DNA of 64,000 bases, taken from positions 654,501 through 718,500 of the forward strand of contig JAJGOT010000311.1 in NCBI GenBank assembly GCA_022457155.1, given 5' to 3'. Every line of letters begins with the position of its first letter. Within the stretch, counting starts at the first letter, position 1. This DNA comes from Cladopsammia gracilis. Its lineage: Eukaryota > Cnidaria > Anthozoa > Scleractinia > Dendrophylliidae. Below the pieces are notes generated by a model, which had not been told where the DNA came from, ran no database searches, and saw only the letters and a list, made by a program, of their open reading frames with translations. Below are positions 10,670-23,699 of the stretch, piece after piece. A program made the position numbers and the translations under genes.

Positions 10670-13600
10670 CACTTGAAGTCAAGTAGAACAACATGGCGGC
10701 TAGAAAGGAGCTGCATGGCCGATAGCAACAGCTACAATAACCACCTCTGGAAGACTGTTTGAGTTTACTTTGAGCCCTTTTAATACGAAAGGATTTTCCT
10801 TCATGATTGGCCAGTGATCCTTATCTGCTTATTTACGCCCTTTACGTCAGAAACATCTCAAAGACACGGGTAGACCTTCATCACTCGTCAGGTGTTTCAG
10901 AGTTTGTAGTAAGTCTTAAGTTTAACTCTTATTTTTGGCTCTCTTTGACACTGCTTTTCGCAATTCTCATGTTTAAAAAAAATCCATAACATAACTCATA
11001 TAATCAAAGGAGTTTAGGAGGTTTAGTAATTAATTTAGCAGGTCGTGGTACTGTACCACCAAAGCAAGATCATGGGCCGCGGGTAAGTTAGTTTGTCTTT
11101 GTCTTGTCATTTCGCTATTAGCTAGCGATTGGCTGTGCTTCTTTTGTTTATGAACATAATAAACTTAATATTATTTTCCTAGACAAAGAAAACGTTTTAA
11201 GGCGGAAGTTAAAGTAAGGTATCACCACGATAATGATGTCCAAACGAAGAGGACAGAGCAGCTGGATGTCGGCGAGTGCAGTATCAACGTTGATGAACCG
11301 GTTCATGATCACGCTCTTGCAGCCTCTGACTTTGAATATTCAGATGAAGGTGATGAACCAGAAACGTCTACCACTCTTCATTATCGGAGGCTGCAAAGAG
11401 CAGAAGATGCGTGGTCAAAGTTGCGAGAGGGTGCACTTGCCACAACATTTGAAAAACAGAGTTCATTGTTTGGCAAGGAATGTTATTTCTGTCACTCGGA
11501 AGATGGAGTCTGTCGCTGCCTCGACTGTAGTTCGACGATTAGTTTTTGCGAGTCTTGCGCTATTTCGAACCACAGCCAGCATAATATTTTTCACCGTGTC
11601 GAAATTTTACGGGTAAGTAACGTTTTGTTTACAGTTGCATGCTTTACTGATCCGTGTGGAATTACCGTAAACAATACAGACAAGATCAAATTTTCCTGAA
11701 TATATCATCTTGGATAATTTCTCCTTTTCCTAAATGAGACAGGCAGTTCTTTATATAGTAAATTTAAAAGCCTGTGATGTTATGTACCAGTCAACCAATA
11801 ATAATTAGGTCCAGCAGTCTCCATCAACTGCACCACAATTAACTGTAATGTTTACATTGTACATGTACTTCTATTCACTGTACTCCCCAGCTAGCTGTAC
11901 AGTCATTTATCTACCCAGGGATTATAGTTTTGCATAATTGCCCATATTTAGCCTTCCCTGGAGGAATAATTCAATCATTTACTTATTTTATTTATTTATT
12001 TATTTATTTGTTTGTTTTATTTTTACTGTTGGTGTGATATCTTGACGATTTTACTGACCTAATAATATGTATGTTAATGTAAATAATGATGGCTTTACAT
12101 CGTGTTTTTACGTCACAAAATGTGTTCTAGCTGGATTATTTTTTTAAACTCTCATTTAGTTTTTCAGCAATAAAGAAAACAAATTAATGGCTACATTTGT
12201 ACATGTAACTTGCTCTGGGATGATCGAAGCTTACAAAAAATAAAGGTGGATGGCAGAGATATGATCTCAGTGCAGATGTTTATAGAATTATACTAAGAAG
12301 CAACACATTTCCATGTGCTTTTTAAACAGCTCTTTTGTCCCCACCTTGGGACCTGTTTTGTTCACTTTTTAATGGGGGTTAATTGGCCTTGGGGGAGGGG
12401 AAGTACACTTTTTGAATTGACTGATCAAGTCATGATCAACATGTCATATATATTAATGACTGCCTTTTTTTATATTAGGATGGAAACATTTATTTCCCCT
12501 TAGCAATACAACGAACCCTATTGCTACATGGTCATCAGTGCAGGAGTACTACCAGTAGCAATGTCCATTTGCGTGAAGTAATTGTTGTAGACTCAAGAGG
12601 TGAGATATGTCAGCTCAATCAGTAGACCATTTCTATTCATTGGTCCCTTTTAAACTAATTTCTTTGACTGTTTATTTTATTATACATGGAAGCTTACCGG
12701 TATTTCTTTAATAAATTCAAGGTTGTGGGTGCATAATACTGGCTGTGCATAAATAAATTCCTAAGGCAAAACTTAGCACAGAGTCTTGCTTCAAAAAGTT
12801 TTATATATTGGCCATTTGTAAAACAATTTTGCTGAAAATTAACAGAGATATTAAGGAATGATTGACATGCACTGGGATTGCTTTTTATATGATGGATCAT
12901 GATTAACGGCAATGCTATAAGGAGCTAAAGTGTAAAAGTAGTAAAACTTGATTTTGTCTAAGCTTACACCTCGAAAAAGAACATTACCCTGCTTGATTTT
13001 ACAAGCAAATGGTCACTGATCATAACCTGCACTTTTCTGTCATGACAAAAGTGGATTTTGTGTTTTAAAGTTTCATAGAACATTATTAGCATTAAAAGAG
13101 CAATAAAAGGTCATTATAAATTTAAATGTTTCATACATGTATTTATTCAAAGCCTTCTTTCTTCTCTTAGAAAGGCTTCTTAAAAAGTCTACTTTTGTCC
13201 TGACACACAACAGTACATTATAGTTTGTCACCATGTAGTGATAGGTCACGAAGTTCAATATGGATCTGTGCTGTATTCTTGGACACTGATTTTAATTTAT
13301 GGGTTTTGATTTTATGCATGAGGTTCGTGCAACATGGTTTAAATCATTTTGTAAGACACCTTCTGATATTACAGATTGCATATTCTGGGTATTGTCATTA
13401 TTAGTCGCTGCACTTTGTGTATAAAATTAATGCATACAGCTGAGCCTAATTAAGGTGTAACCTGTGACAGTAAGTGTCATTCTCTGACACAGAACACTCA
13501 CGAGTCAAAGACAAAAAAGCTATAGCAGCTTCCCATATTTCTGCTGACAAAAATTATTTCATGCCATGGATCGAGAACCCTTTGTTAAACTGTTTAGTTT

Positions 13601-15059
13601 TAACTGTCATATATCCTTTACCTCACATATTGTATGTATATAGAAATTAGTAAATGTTATTTTTTTATTGTCATTATTGTTTTGTAGGGTATCAAACTGA
13701 AGTGAAGGTACAGTTTTGCAATTGTGAACCTGACTTTTTGCGTCTGTTGCGTTTCAATCTTTGGGGTGCAACACCTACAAAGCCAGAGTTGGCATTTACT
13801 CTTGATTTGATGAAGCTACTGCACACCCTTAATCTTGAGTGCCAGGTTGCTGTTAAGGATTTCTCTGCTGCCCTACAGACCCTGACAGATGATGTTATCA
13901 TCTTTTCAGTAAGAGCAATTTAATTTATTTAAATATTCTTTCTGTATCATGTGGTAATCTTATATGCCTTTTATTGTATGCATGATTGAGATGTGAGAAG
14001 TGTTTTTTAGGCTGGTTGATATATTTCAATCTGATTCTTTAATTTCTAACTTGTAGGTTAAAATATTATCCAATTTTTCACTTCAATTTATGAGCTACTT
14101 TAATGTGTTAGATAGATAAACTTTATTATATTTAACCACTGGCAATTTGTCAGCTATTTACAGCTGATACACTGTACATCAAACTATATCTGCACAACTA
14201 TAACTTAATAACTATAAACTGTGTCATCTGGGTTTATAACAGCTTGTTTGTTCGTGGTTGATCCGTTATGACATGGTAATTTTTGTTTATGCGCGATCTG
14301 TGTCCAGCATGATTACTTATTGACTCAAGTTGAAGCTAAAGTAGACTGCAACAACCTCCTAAAAACTATCAGTAGGTGGAGGCCACCCCCTCTCTTTATT
14401 TTCATTGCCAAAAAATCCAGCCCAAAAGGTTGATGCCAGTGTTGTGTTTTGAGTGTAGTTAATTAACTATCAAAACACAACACTTAATTACCCTAGCATC
14501 TAGATTAAATCTTTTGAAAACAGACAAATAATTATAGTTATATATTTTGGTTTGTTTATAGAAACAAAGAAAGCTATATCCAGTGATCATAGATAGTCTG
14601 GAAGAATTTAGGTTTGTACTTTCTATTTTTTTCTCATAATTTTTGACAACTCCTTTCCTCATCCTTAAATAATAATTATTTGTTGTGTACTTATATATTC
14701 TCATTGCAGTAGTAAATTGAATGTGATGGTTTTGAGGATGAAGGTTGTAATCTATATATTCAAAGGGGACAGACCGCAAATAGCTGTTTTAATATTCCCA
14801 GCTGTTTAGAATTAAAAACAATACCTCAAATTTAGGATGATTCCCTCTCATTCTAACAATAAATCAGAAAATTCTTAATATATTCTATATCTTAAAAGCA
14901 AAAATGATGACTCCAATGAAACAAATTTTCTTAATATCATTAGATCTGCATTCAATTAAGAAAACTAATTTTTACTCTAATTTATTATAATAAACATTAT
15001 TGAAGATCATGATCTACAATTTCAATTCCAATTTCAATTTATAAAATGTTAATCTTGAC

Positions 15060-15575
15060 ACACAATGGATGAAAATGAGATCACACATATTAATCTTATG
15101 AAACAAAAGCATATTAATTCCTACTGGAAAAATGCTTTACGCAACTCAAAGAAATTAGAATTTTACAATATTTTTAAGGATCGATACATAATCTCCCATT
15201 ATCTAGATCATACAAGGAAATTAAATGAAAGGAAAACTCCAGTCAAATTTACGACAGGCAATCCAAAACTCATGATCGAGCTTGGTCGATATAATCAAAT
15301 CCCTTTGCCCTTAATGCCACATGTAATCAATAATGATATCTCTATATATTAACTTTCTCTTTCAATTCCCAAGATATACAACTTTAAGAAAGAAATACTT
15401 TAATCAAATCTACCAACACTTGCCAAATATTCAAAATACATCCTTAACAGAAAGTATCAAAGAATTGATGAACTCTTCCAATTATTTTGTTAATTTACTT
15501 TTAATGAAAATGATATCTGCGTGTTTTGTATTATGTGATAGCTTAATATTGTCAAATCAAAAAAATGTTATGTAA
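15060..15575 (+). pseudogene. LINE reverse-transcriptase 3' tail relic
   Basis: Lies in intron 5 of the transposase gene. The frame at 15,065-15,352 contains LEFYNIFKDRYIISHYLDH and then GNPKLMIELGRYNQIP. After a frameshift, the frame at 15,333-15,575 contains FPRYTTLRKKYF. This order matches the C-terminal tail of metazoan LINE polyproteins, where a zinc-knuckle CPxC...H...C segment ends in CPRY. The cysteines are mutated here (PLMPHV, QFPRY). It is dead sequence, unrelated to the host transposase. Confidence 0.6.
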
Positions 15576-16738
15576 TTATTTAATATTCCTTTACTGTCTT
15601 TTGTTGTTGTTAAAAAGTAAGCTTTTGCATACTGTAACTCAATATAGTCATGCAAATAAAGCTATTATTTACCCACAATATTCCCAGCATAATTATTTAT
15701 GTGTATGGGAGTATATATCTGAGCCATCAAAATTATCATTTCTTTTTACTCATTAATGGGAGTGCACTGGTTTTAATTACCATGCCTATGCAAATTATTT
15801 ATTGTTTGTTGTGGAGAGGTACAGTACGTGTAATGTACAGTTATCAATAGCACCTAGAAAACACTCAATACAACTGTCTGTAATTTTATAGAGGTGTGTA
15901 TAGTGGTTCTTTCTAGACATTGAAGTATACATTTATGATACACTGTAATTATATCATTTTCACCAGAATATATCGCCACAAATTGTCAACTCTTAAGTTT
16001 ACAACAAGTGCAAGTGACTTAAGTGATACCATTGAGTGTCCTGCTTGTCCCAAGGTATGTACATGTATAAGTAGATCATTTTAGACATATTGGGCTACTT
16101 GGCAACCTCATAGATAGATGTGTTGTGGTTCAATTTATATTTCTTTGGTTTGATTTTTGTTTTCCTTATTCTACATCCCGTGAACATTTACAAAATATCA
16201 GATATATTAGGAAAACAAAGATCAAACTGGTTTGAAAATTTTCAAACCAAAAAAAAAAAAAACAATTTCATGAACCACAACAGATACCTTGTAGATGCCA
16301 TTATTTTATTAGGTTAACTCGTTCATTATTAAACTGTCCTTCAACTGCCTGATAATCTATACTAGAAAAATGAAGCATGCAAGTGCATGTTGTATACATG
16401 CATGTACATACATGGCCACAGTGTACAACTAAAAGCTGGTTTCCATATTGGGAATGTCTTAAAAATTATGTCTTGAAATGGAACTCTACTTGTTATGATT
16501 AACATTGGTCATAGTGTTTTCATTTTTTTTTTCCTAGAATCAAGGTTCCCTACTTGAATCAATGGATGCCTTGTTTATTGGTCGCAAAAAGTCAGCAGGA
16601 AAAAGTGTGAGAAATCCTCTCTTTGGTACTGTCTTGTTTGATGATGACGCAAAAGTGGAGGAGTTTGTGCAGCAACATCCAACAACCAGTAGAGCAACTA
16701 CGGTTTGTAGATATATGCATGTATTCTAGTCGTACAGC

Positions 16739-16800
16739 TGTAACCTTGGACAAAACTAGTTGAGACAAACTGAAACTAGATAAATTTCCTGGGGTGGGGG
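16739..16800 (+). repeat. end fragment of the GGACAAAACTAGTTGAGACA MITE
   Basis: TAACCTTGGACAAAACTAGT and the following GAGACAAACTGAAA match the left end of the intact TA-flanked MITE at 28,802. Only one end is clear. Confidence 0.45.
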
Positions 16801-16854
16801 GCGGATACTTGATCAAAAAAATGATGGTATTTCATTGGTATTTATATAATAAAT

Positions 16855-16980
16855 AGAACATTACATGGTCGCTTGGAAATACGAAATTTCTCTTCTCGTG
16901 TTGAAAAATATTTCACTCCTTCGCTGCACTCATTCGTTTAATATTTTTGTATCTCCACACGGCCATGTAATATCCTCTAT
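16855..16980. repeat. imperfect palindromic MITE in intron 7
   Basis: ATTACATGGTCG... and ...CGGCCATGTAAT form the outer arms, with CGAAATTT/AAATATTTC-type inner complementarity. About 125 bp. Confidence 0.4.
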
Positions 16981-17620
16981 ATTACCCATCCATTACTGTG
17001 TTGCATGTTAATACACTCTATCTTGTTGATTAAATTTTATAGGCTTGTGCCGATTTTCTTGCTGGGGATGCCCTTCGTTCTAGATCAAGATATTCTGCCC
17101 TCAGTGAAACTGCCATATTTGGGAGAGCCTGTCGTCATGAGTTTCCCAAAAAATTTATTAATATGAAACATGGTGAAAGGTAAATCAAATTTAATACCCA
17201 GGTCCAGAAATTTCAATTATAGATTTATTTAAATTAGAATCTGACATTTGGCTGCTAATTATTCAGTAGATTTTTTTGTCATCAAGAATAAGTTATGATA
17301 ATTATTTTAATCAAATATACTGTAAGAATATGACATTTAATGATGTGCAAGACAAAAATATGATTGTTATGGTGAGTAGAACTACATAATTTTATCTTAT
17401 TCACTTGTTTAACGTTTTTTTATAACCACTGGTTGTTATAAATGTTTCATTTTTTTATTATTATTTAGACTTGCATATCCAGTTTGGATTTTAAACCATC
17501 TTTTGGATGAAATCAGTGATCAATCACCTGGTATAGATGTGTGTGTGCTATATGACATTGCTTGCCTCCTGGAAACTCATTTACAGGTAAATTGTTGTTA
17601 TCACATCATTTCTAAGTATG

Positions 17621-17813
17621 TGCAGTTCCAGAAAATATCCATACTCCCCCCATGGAAGGTTTTTTGTTTAGCACCCCCTGTCCCCCCAGGAAATTCCAGT
17701 TTAGCTTCATACTTTTTTTCTAAAATATTGGCTTTTAAGACCCCCGGCTCCCTAGGAATTTCCACTGACCTTCCATGGGGTAGGTATGGATTTTTTCTGG
17801 AACTACACAATGT
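17621..17813. repeat. MITE with 35-bp inverted repeats in intron 9
   Basis: GTGCAGTTCCAGAAAATATC ... CCATGGAAGG at the left, and CCTTCCATGG ... GATTTTTTCTGGAACT at the right. The internal sequence is pyrimidine-rich. No target duplication could be fixed. Confidence 0.65.
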
Positions 17814-20800
17814 TATTTTTGATAACAGTGTCTGTGCACTACCAGCTTTATATTCAAATATTTAATTTGGCTCACTAATTGATGTTCTAGGCCCAGGGAC
17901 AGCACCATATCTTACAGTCTGTAAAGTTTGCCATCCCCATTTTCCATAGCTATGGACACAAAGCAAAATGCCAGGTTTGCATTCTTCATTTTCAAAATAA
18001 TTTTATTGCTGTTTAGACATTAATTATTTTTATTGATATTCTTTTAGCCTAATTGCCATCTGGACACAATTATTGGTGGGCTCTGACTCTTCACTAACTA
18101 ATCATAGTTGCAGACTTGATTCTTGTTTCAACAATTGAAGGATTAAAAGCACAGTACAGTATGTGATTACAGTATGTGATTATTTTGGCCAAAATCTGTC
18201 AAAATGGCTCCAACATGCCCATTTTTTGCATGCACTGCAGATTTTATTTGTTTAATATTGATAAATTTATATTTATTATTCCTTCGCCTAAAGGGAAATT
18301 TCCTGACAATCTCACCAAAGAAATAGCTGTTGGTTCTAGCCATTTGCTGTGGTTAAAGCCAAAGAAATTAATCCTTTAGGCAAAAATTAATTACATCAGT
18401 AGAGACTTTAGTCATCACAGTTGCTATAATTGTCTCTTCAGAAATAATCTTTACATGACTGCACTAAAACATAATATGGAGAACCTGACAATAATATTCG
18501 GCCAATGATATGCTTTGTAAATTAAACTATGTGAAATGTGCTATGTCAGACACAGGGTCAGACAGCTACACACATTTTGTTTGAAAGAAATTTACAATTA
18601 ATTTTAGTGATTTCCTTTTTTTCTTTTCTTTTCTCTCTCAGTTGAATTAAATGTGGTACAACAGTAAAACACTGCTTTAATTGCATTGATTCAACTGTAT
18701 TTCTACAGAAGTTTTAAATACTTTTTGCTTTCCAGATTACATACAGTCCTAGGAGAGTTCCAGGTTTTGGTCTAACTGATGGTGAAGTGCTAGAGAGACT
18801 TTGGTCATTTTTAAGGAGATTTGGGAAAATGACCAAGGAGATGAGGCCAAACCACAGGGTGGATGTTCTGTCAGATGCTCTCTTGTTTTATGCCAGGAAA
18901 AAGTCTGCAAGCTTAGGTTCAGTATGCAGTTTTGTCAGGGCCATTTAACAGTAATTCTGGGTATTGTAGTGTTGGAAAGTTTTAGTTGAAACATTAAACA
19001 TTTTATTGTTTGTTCCCAAGAGAACTTGTCAATTCGTGTGTGCTACATGTATGAAAAACTACATCAAAATGTCTGTTTAATGTATTGCATAATTACTTAA
19101 CTCTTTTTTTGTTGGCTTCGGGTTACCATTTTTTGCAGTCTAATTAAGGAAATGTGATGGGTCTTTGGTTGTTTACTGTGTTAAATTGTTATCAATAGTA
19201 TGGTTAACAATTTAACATTAATAAAAGGTAATACTTGTCTTCACAAATGCAAAGAATTGTCACGTGCAAGTTTTATCCTTGGCAAGGGACTCATCAGAGC
19301 CTTTCTGATGCCTTAATCATCATACATGTTACATTTTGGTTTAAGCTGTTATATAATTTTCTTTCTTTTTTTCAATCAGGAAAACTATTGTCTGATCGCA
19401 TGAAGAGGGCAAACAGCACAATTAAAGACTCAGAGGAAGAATTGACAAAATTGTTGGATAGCCTTCCAGGTATTTATTACCTTAACTTTGAAGATCTACT
19501 CTTGACTACAACTGATGGTTGGTGCCCGTTTTGGTATTGGTGACTAAATGCTTCTGTGATTGTCAGTTTTGGTTTTTATAATTTAATACAAATTATGTAC
19601 TTTCGATCAGTGCAGTGCTTTATATGAACAATATTAATTTAGTTTCCAAAAAGATGTATTAGGAATGAATTTGTCCAGTTGGAAACTGGATATATTTATA
19701 TTGTAACTGAGTGAAAAATTAAATGATCATGCAAAAGTATTACATTATAATTGTTATTAGGATAGATGGTTTTTTACAATTAAATAGTAGTTGCTACAGT
19801 TCATAAATACCTTTATTGTAGCACCAGTTCGAAAGGAAGATGTTGCTGAATGGGCAAACCAGGAAGCAGAATGGACAGGAGGATTGGAAAACCCTGTCGA
19901 ACAACCCTCGTGGAAACATGGCTATGTAATCTACCTTAAAATGTTCTGTGAAATTCGCTCAAAGTGGGAAGAAGCATCCGACCCAGAAAAACTGCAACAG
20001 TTAAATGTACAGTTGAATAAGTATGTTTTGAGATTTGAGAATTTGCACTAAGTTTACTGCATTGTATTATCATGCTGTTTTCCTTTTTATTGCATTCTAT
20101 TGCATACTGTATAGACGAATCGTAAATTATTGCTGTATAATATGCATGTTAAATACCACAAAGCCAGTAAAGACCCAAAAGGGCTTATTTTTATTACATT
20201 TTTCTTGTATCTGCTCGAAGTCATAGCACCCACAAAATGCACCGTATTGCTTTTGGAGTTTGGGTGCTGTTTTCCTGAACTGAATTTCTCGTTATTTCTC
20301 TACCAATATGACATATTATTATAATAATCATTGAATAGATATTAAAATAAATACCTTTTTGTAGATTGGAAAGAGTTTTGGTGGATTTAGAAAGGAAAAA
20401 TGGTATCACTCAGCGTTGGACCACCACATGTGAGGAGTACCAGTTGGCCAGAGATGCTGCCAATGACAGGAGCAAAAAGCTAGCTTTGGTGAAACTGCAT
20501 GCGAAAGTTATTGAACGGTGGTTCTTGTTAAGCTTAAAGGCTAAATACGCAGGCAAGTATATCGCTTTTATTTACATAAAAATAATAAACCAAGATCTGA
20601 CAGTGGTGTCACTTCGCTGGATTGTTGCACGTGAGGAAAACGTTTTGGTGGCACAGCTGCAATTACTTGCGTGCCTCTTCCTTCTTACTATTCTCAGATT
20701 TTGATTGGGTCCAAACGGTCTTCACATATTTATTCTCGTTTCTTTTTGCCGATCGCTTTTTTACCTTTTAAGACTACTAAAAACCTTTCATGTGTTGTAT

Positions 20801-21523
20801 TATTCTAAAGGAAATTAAGAAATGCTTGTATAGAAGAGAAAAGAGAATAAGCAAATCACAAGTATAATTGATTTAAAAAAAAACTTGTTCATGAGCGTGA
20901 AGCAATCATTATAATTCCACTTTTGAATCGAGTCTTACTTTGCGTTCTTTATCACTAGAGCAGATTATTGAAACGAGTAGTAAAATCAAATTCATGAGTT
21001 CACTCTTGCCAAGTGCGCTTGACCGGCTCTGACTGTAAAACATTTATGCATTCATTATTGATATTGATAAATAAGTGAAGAATTGATCCTCGTACTTTGT
21101 TTCCAATTTAAACAATTGCAAGGCAGCCTAAACAAAAAAAAATGGCTTCAACGGAATGGCCAACAAAAATGTTGAACCGTGTGTCACTGCCTTTGGCGGA
21201 CTCGTCTATTTCATTTTTCTCCTGTTTCGTCTGTTTCAGCCATCGGGACTGACACTGAGTGATCGTTTTTTTTTTTATTCGACCATTTAAGACCACCCTA
21301 GATCACCCGAGATGTAAATAAAGATATTGATGAAGTGTTTTTCTTTGTTTTAGAGGGCCATGCACTTGCCAAACGGCTGTCCAAACAAATTTCACAAGCC
21401 GCGAAGAGTATGAAGACTGCTGTTGCTGAATTCAACAAACTTGAATGCAGCACTCGTTGGCCATTGCCCAGCTCCTTGGAGTTCGATGAAGTGAAGAACC
21501 CTGAAGCAGACCTCTGGCTGCGA

Positions 21524-21539
21524 GTGAATTCGTGAATTC
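21524..21539 (+). other. 8-bp tandem duplication breaking the transposase frame
   Basis: GTGAATTC occurs twice in a row. Counting one copy keeps the two flanking open frames in phase; two copies bring TGA in frame at 21,533-21,535. Either a slippage mutation or an excision footprint of an element with 8-bp target duplications. Confidence 0.8.
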
Positions 21540-22179
21540 GTCCACATCACCAGTCCCCATAACCATCCGAAGAAAAGCTGTTGACCTGTACAACTTGGTG
21601 GATCGGGCTAAAGAAGAAGTTACGTTACTTCAGAGTGAAATGAAGAACGTAATTGACCACTTCAACAGCCAGCACGCGATCTTTACTTCAGCATTGTCTG
21701 ATACTACGTCATATAGCATTTCCCTCGAGACCAAAGGAAGGGATGTTTATATTAAAATGAAGTTATTGTCTATAGAATCGCATCTCTTAGAGTTAAAAAC
21801 GTTATTTGAATCACATATTCATGAAATAACTCTTCCAAGCTTTGTATTTGACAGAGAAGATCTCCCATTAAACAACGATGCAGAAACGGAAGTGGACAAT
21901 GAAGCGGCATTTCTTAGCCTTCCTGAAAGAGATGATGCACAAGCCTGTGACAGTGATAGTGACAGTGATAGTGAATATGAAAACGAAATTGGAGTCACTG
22001 ACGATGCTGATAGTGCTTTTTTCAGTTTGACTGGAATGTGATAGTCTCTCTTTTAGTTCACAATAACATATTATAAGTATCTTGTGCACGAAGAAGCCCG
22101 ATGTTGTAAGCTTTGTCATTGGCTTTTCACCACTTCAATTTTTCGTCTTCCTATGATATTATATCTTATTATGGTGGTA

Positions 22180-22185
22180 AATAAA
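22180..22185 (+). terminator. polyadenylation signal AATAAA of the transposase gene
   Basis: AATAAA about 140 bp after the stop codon at 22,041, followed by T-rich sequence. Suitable position and spacing for the 3' end of the KDZ mRNA. Confidence 0.55.
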
Positions 22186-22607
22186 GTGAAAGTGAAAATT
22201 TTGCCCTTCTCGTCGTGTTTTTTTTAATCTCTTTTTACATTTTATGTATAAAAGTGCAATGATCCAGTATTTTCATATTTGTGTTTTGCATGGCGGTCAT
22301 GTCAGATGACAGAACAATGAAATTTTCATCTTTTAGAAATAAACCTCTTTGTGGAAATGATTTTCATTGTTTCTGTCATACAACATGGTCACCATGCAAA
22401 CTTTCAATTTTGTTAATTGTGTTTCTTATAATAACTCACGTAACTGTTGCTGTATATACTTTTCAGCAATAATTTGTACAAGCTATAATATTGCAGTAAG
22501 TACATTTCAGAAAATGCATTTCAGCACGACCACAATCATGACCCTAACTACTGGGGGTGGGGGGTTCGCTTGCATTTTTACCTTTCATAATGTCGCCATT
22601 ATGGTAC

Positions 22608-23077
22608 GGTTAACACTCGTTAACATCTCTCATACGGACCTTTCCTTTACACTTTAAGTTACATGAAGTAAAACCTTTTTCACACTTGGAGTAAAATTAG
22701 AAAAAAAGTTAAGTAAAGTGTATGCCTCGAACCCGAGTCGTTTGCTTCATAACTAATATCCTTATCCACTATACCAACGTGGATTAGCTGCCCGGAGATG
22801 TAATTTTTAACATATTTATAGAGTTACCCATAACAATAAATGAAAGCTAACTGTTTTCAAATCAGTGCTTAACCCTAAACACTGTAGATCAATGCTAAAC
22901 CCCAAAACGCTACTCTTTGCTTAGCCGTATCTCTGTTCTCTCAGTTCTCTGCCCAATAAAATGGGGTTCTGTTCTCGTGTACGTCAGTACTACGGAATAA
23001 CGATAAAAAATACTACGTTGTGTAAAACCTCATAAGGTGTCCAAGGTCCGTTTGAGAGATGTTAACGAGTGTTAACC
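22608..23077 (-). repeat. Mutator-like MITE with 9-bp target duplication, copy 1
   Basis: Terminal inverted repeats of about 35 bp (GGTTAACACTCGTTAACATC at the left edge, its reverse complement at the right) are flanked on both sides by TTATGGTAC (22,599-22,607 and 23,078-23,086). A 9-bp duplication with G-starting ends fits the MULE superfamily. It is 470 bp and inverted relative to copy 2 at 44.8 kb. It contains a tRNA-like segment. Confidence 0.8.
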
Positions 23078-23379
23078 TTATGGTACACGCAAATTGCAAT
23101 AATTGTACAAGTTTCCGGCATAATTGGCCCCAAGTTGAGTGAACTTAAGTTTGTTGTTATGCTGTATTGTGATGGCTTTCGAGTTGATTGGTTCGACCGA
23201 CAAATGGTAAGTGCACTTGAGTAAGTTGCTGCATTGCGGAATATATCACCTACTTTTGAATATCAAGTCAATATTAATATTTCTTCTAAAAATTGCTGAT
23301 ATTACTATGATAATAAGGACTTGATAAAGGGCACTGTGATACTGATTTTTTTTTTTTCGGTAGTTGTAGTATCAAATAT

Positions 23380-23620
23380 GATAATCTCGGAATATTTAAT
23401 AAAGGTCAAAATTGTTCCAGAGGACTGACTGATGGAGTGATCAGTATCATGAAAATCTAGGAATATTTAATGAAGGTAAAAATTGTTCTGGGTTTTTGAA
23501 TGATCTATCATGATAATCTCAGAATTTTTAATGAAGATAAAAATTGTTCTGGGTTTTTGAATGATCTATCATGATAATCTCAGAATTTTTAATGAAGATA
23601 AAAATTGTTTTGGAGGACTG
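23380..23620 (+). repeat. 61-bp tandem repeat, about four copies
   Basis: The unit includes TGATAATCTCAGAATTTTTA and AAAATTGTTCTGGGTTTTTG. The last two full copies are nearly identical, the first ones diverged. It sits just before the 112-bp array. Confidence 0.7.
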
Positions 23621-23699
23621 ATCTCAGGATAACCCTGCCCCAACCCGAATAATTATCCTACCAGGGCGTGCTTCGGACATGTTACCCAAAGTGACTACC

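Larger units (their letters stand above)
11072..22041 (+). pseudogene. KDZ-superfamily transposase, 15 coding exons, frameshifted near 3' end
   Basis: Coding exons: 11,072-11,082; 11,183-11,612; 12,479-12,599; 13,688-13,908; 14,562-14,611; 15,967-16,054; 16,538-16,702; 17,043-17,179; 17,469-17,586; 17,891-17,974; 18,736-18,916; 19,380-19,469; 19,822-20,020; 20,365-20,552; 21,354-22,041. All phases agree, and all introns are GT-AG except intron 14 (GC-AG). An N-terminal CxC2-type zinc cluster covers residues 104-137 (CYFCHSEDGVCRCLDC). Next come the KDZ block with LWGATPTKPELAFTLDLM, CPAC at 302-305, and an RNase H-like transposase core. Candidate catalytic acids are D317 (MDALF), D437 (LYDIACLLE) and E492/E495 (LTDGEVLERLWS). 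The tail is acidic (DSDSDSDSEYEN). An 8-bp tandem duplication at 21,524-21,539 shifts the frame and stops translation at 21,533-21,535, giving about 754 aa instead of about 920. ATGGCGGC, a YY1-like core, lies upstream at 10,693. Assignment to KDZ is firm; the sub-family is not. Confidence 0.9.

Noticed and set aside
22720..22795. Functional tRNA gene
   Set aside because: A and B boxes are present but acceptor and T stems do not pair; it is inside a MITE.
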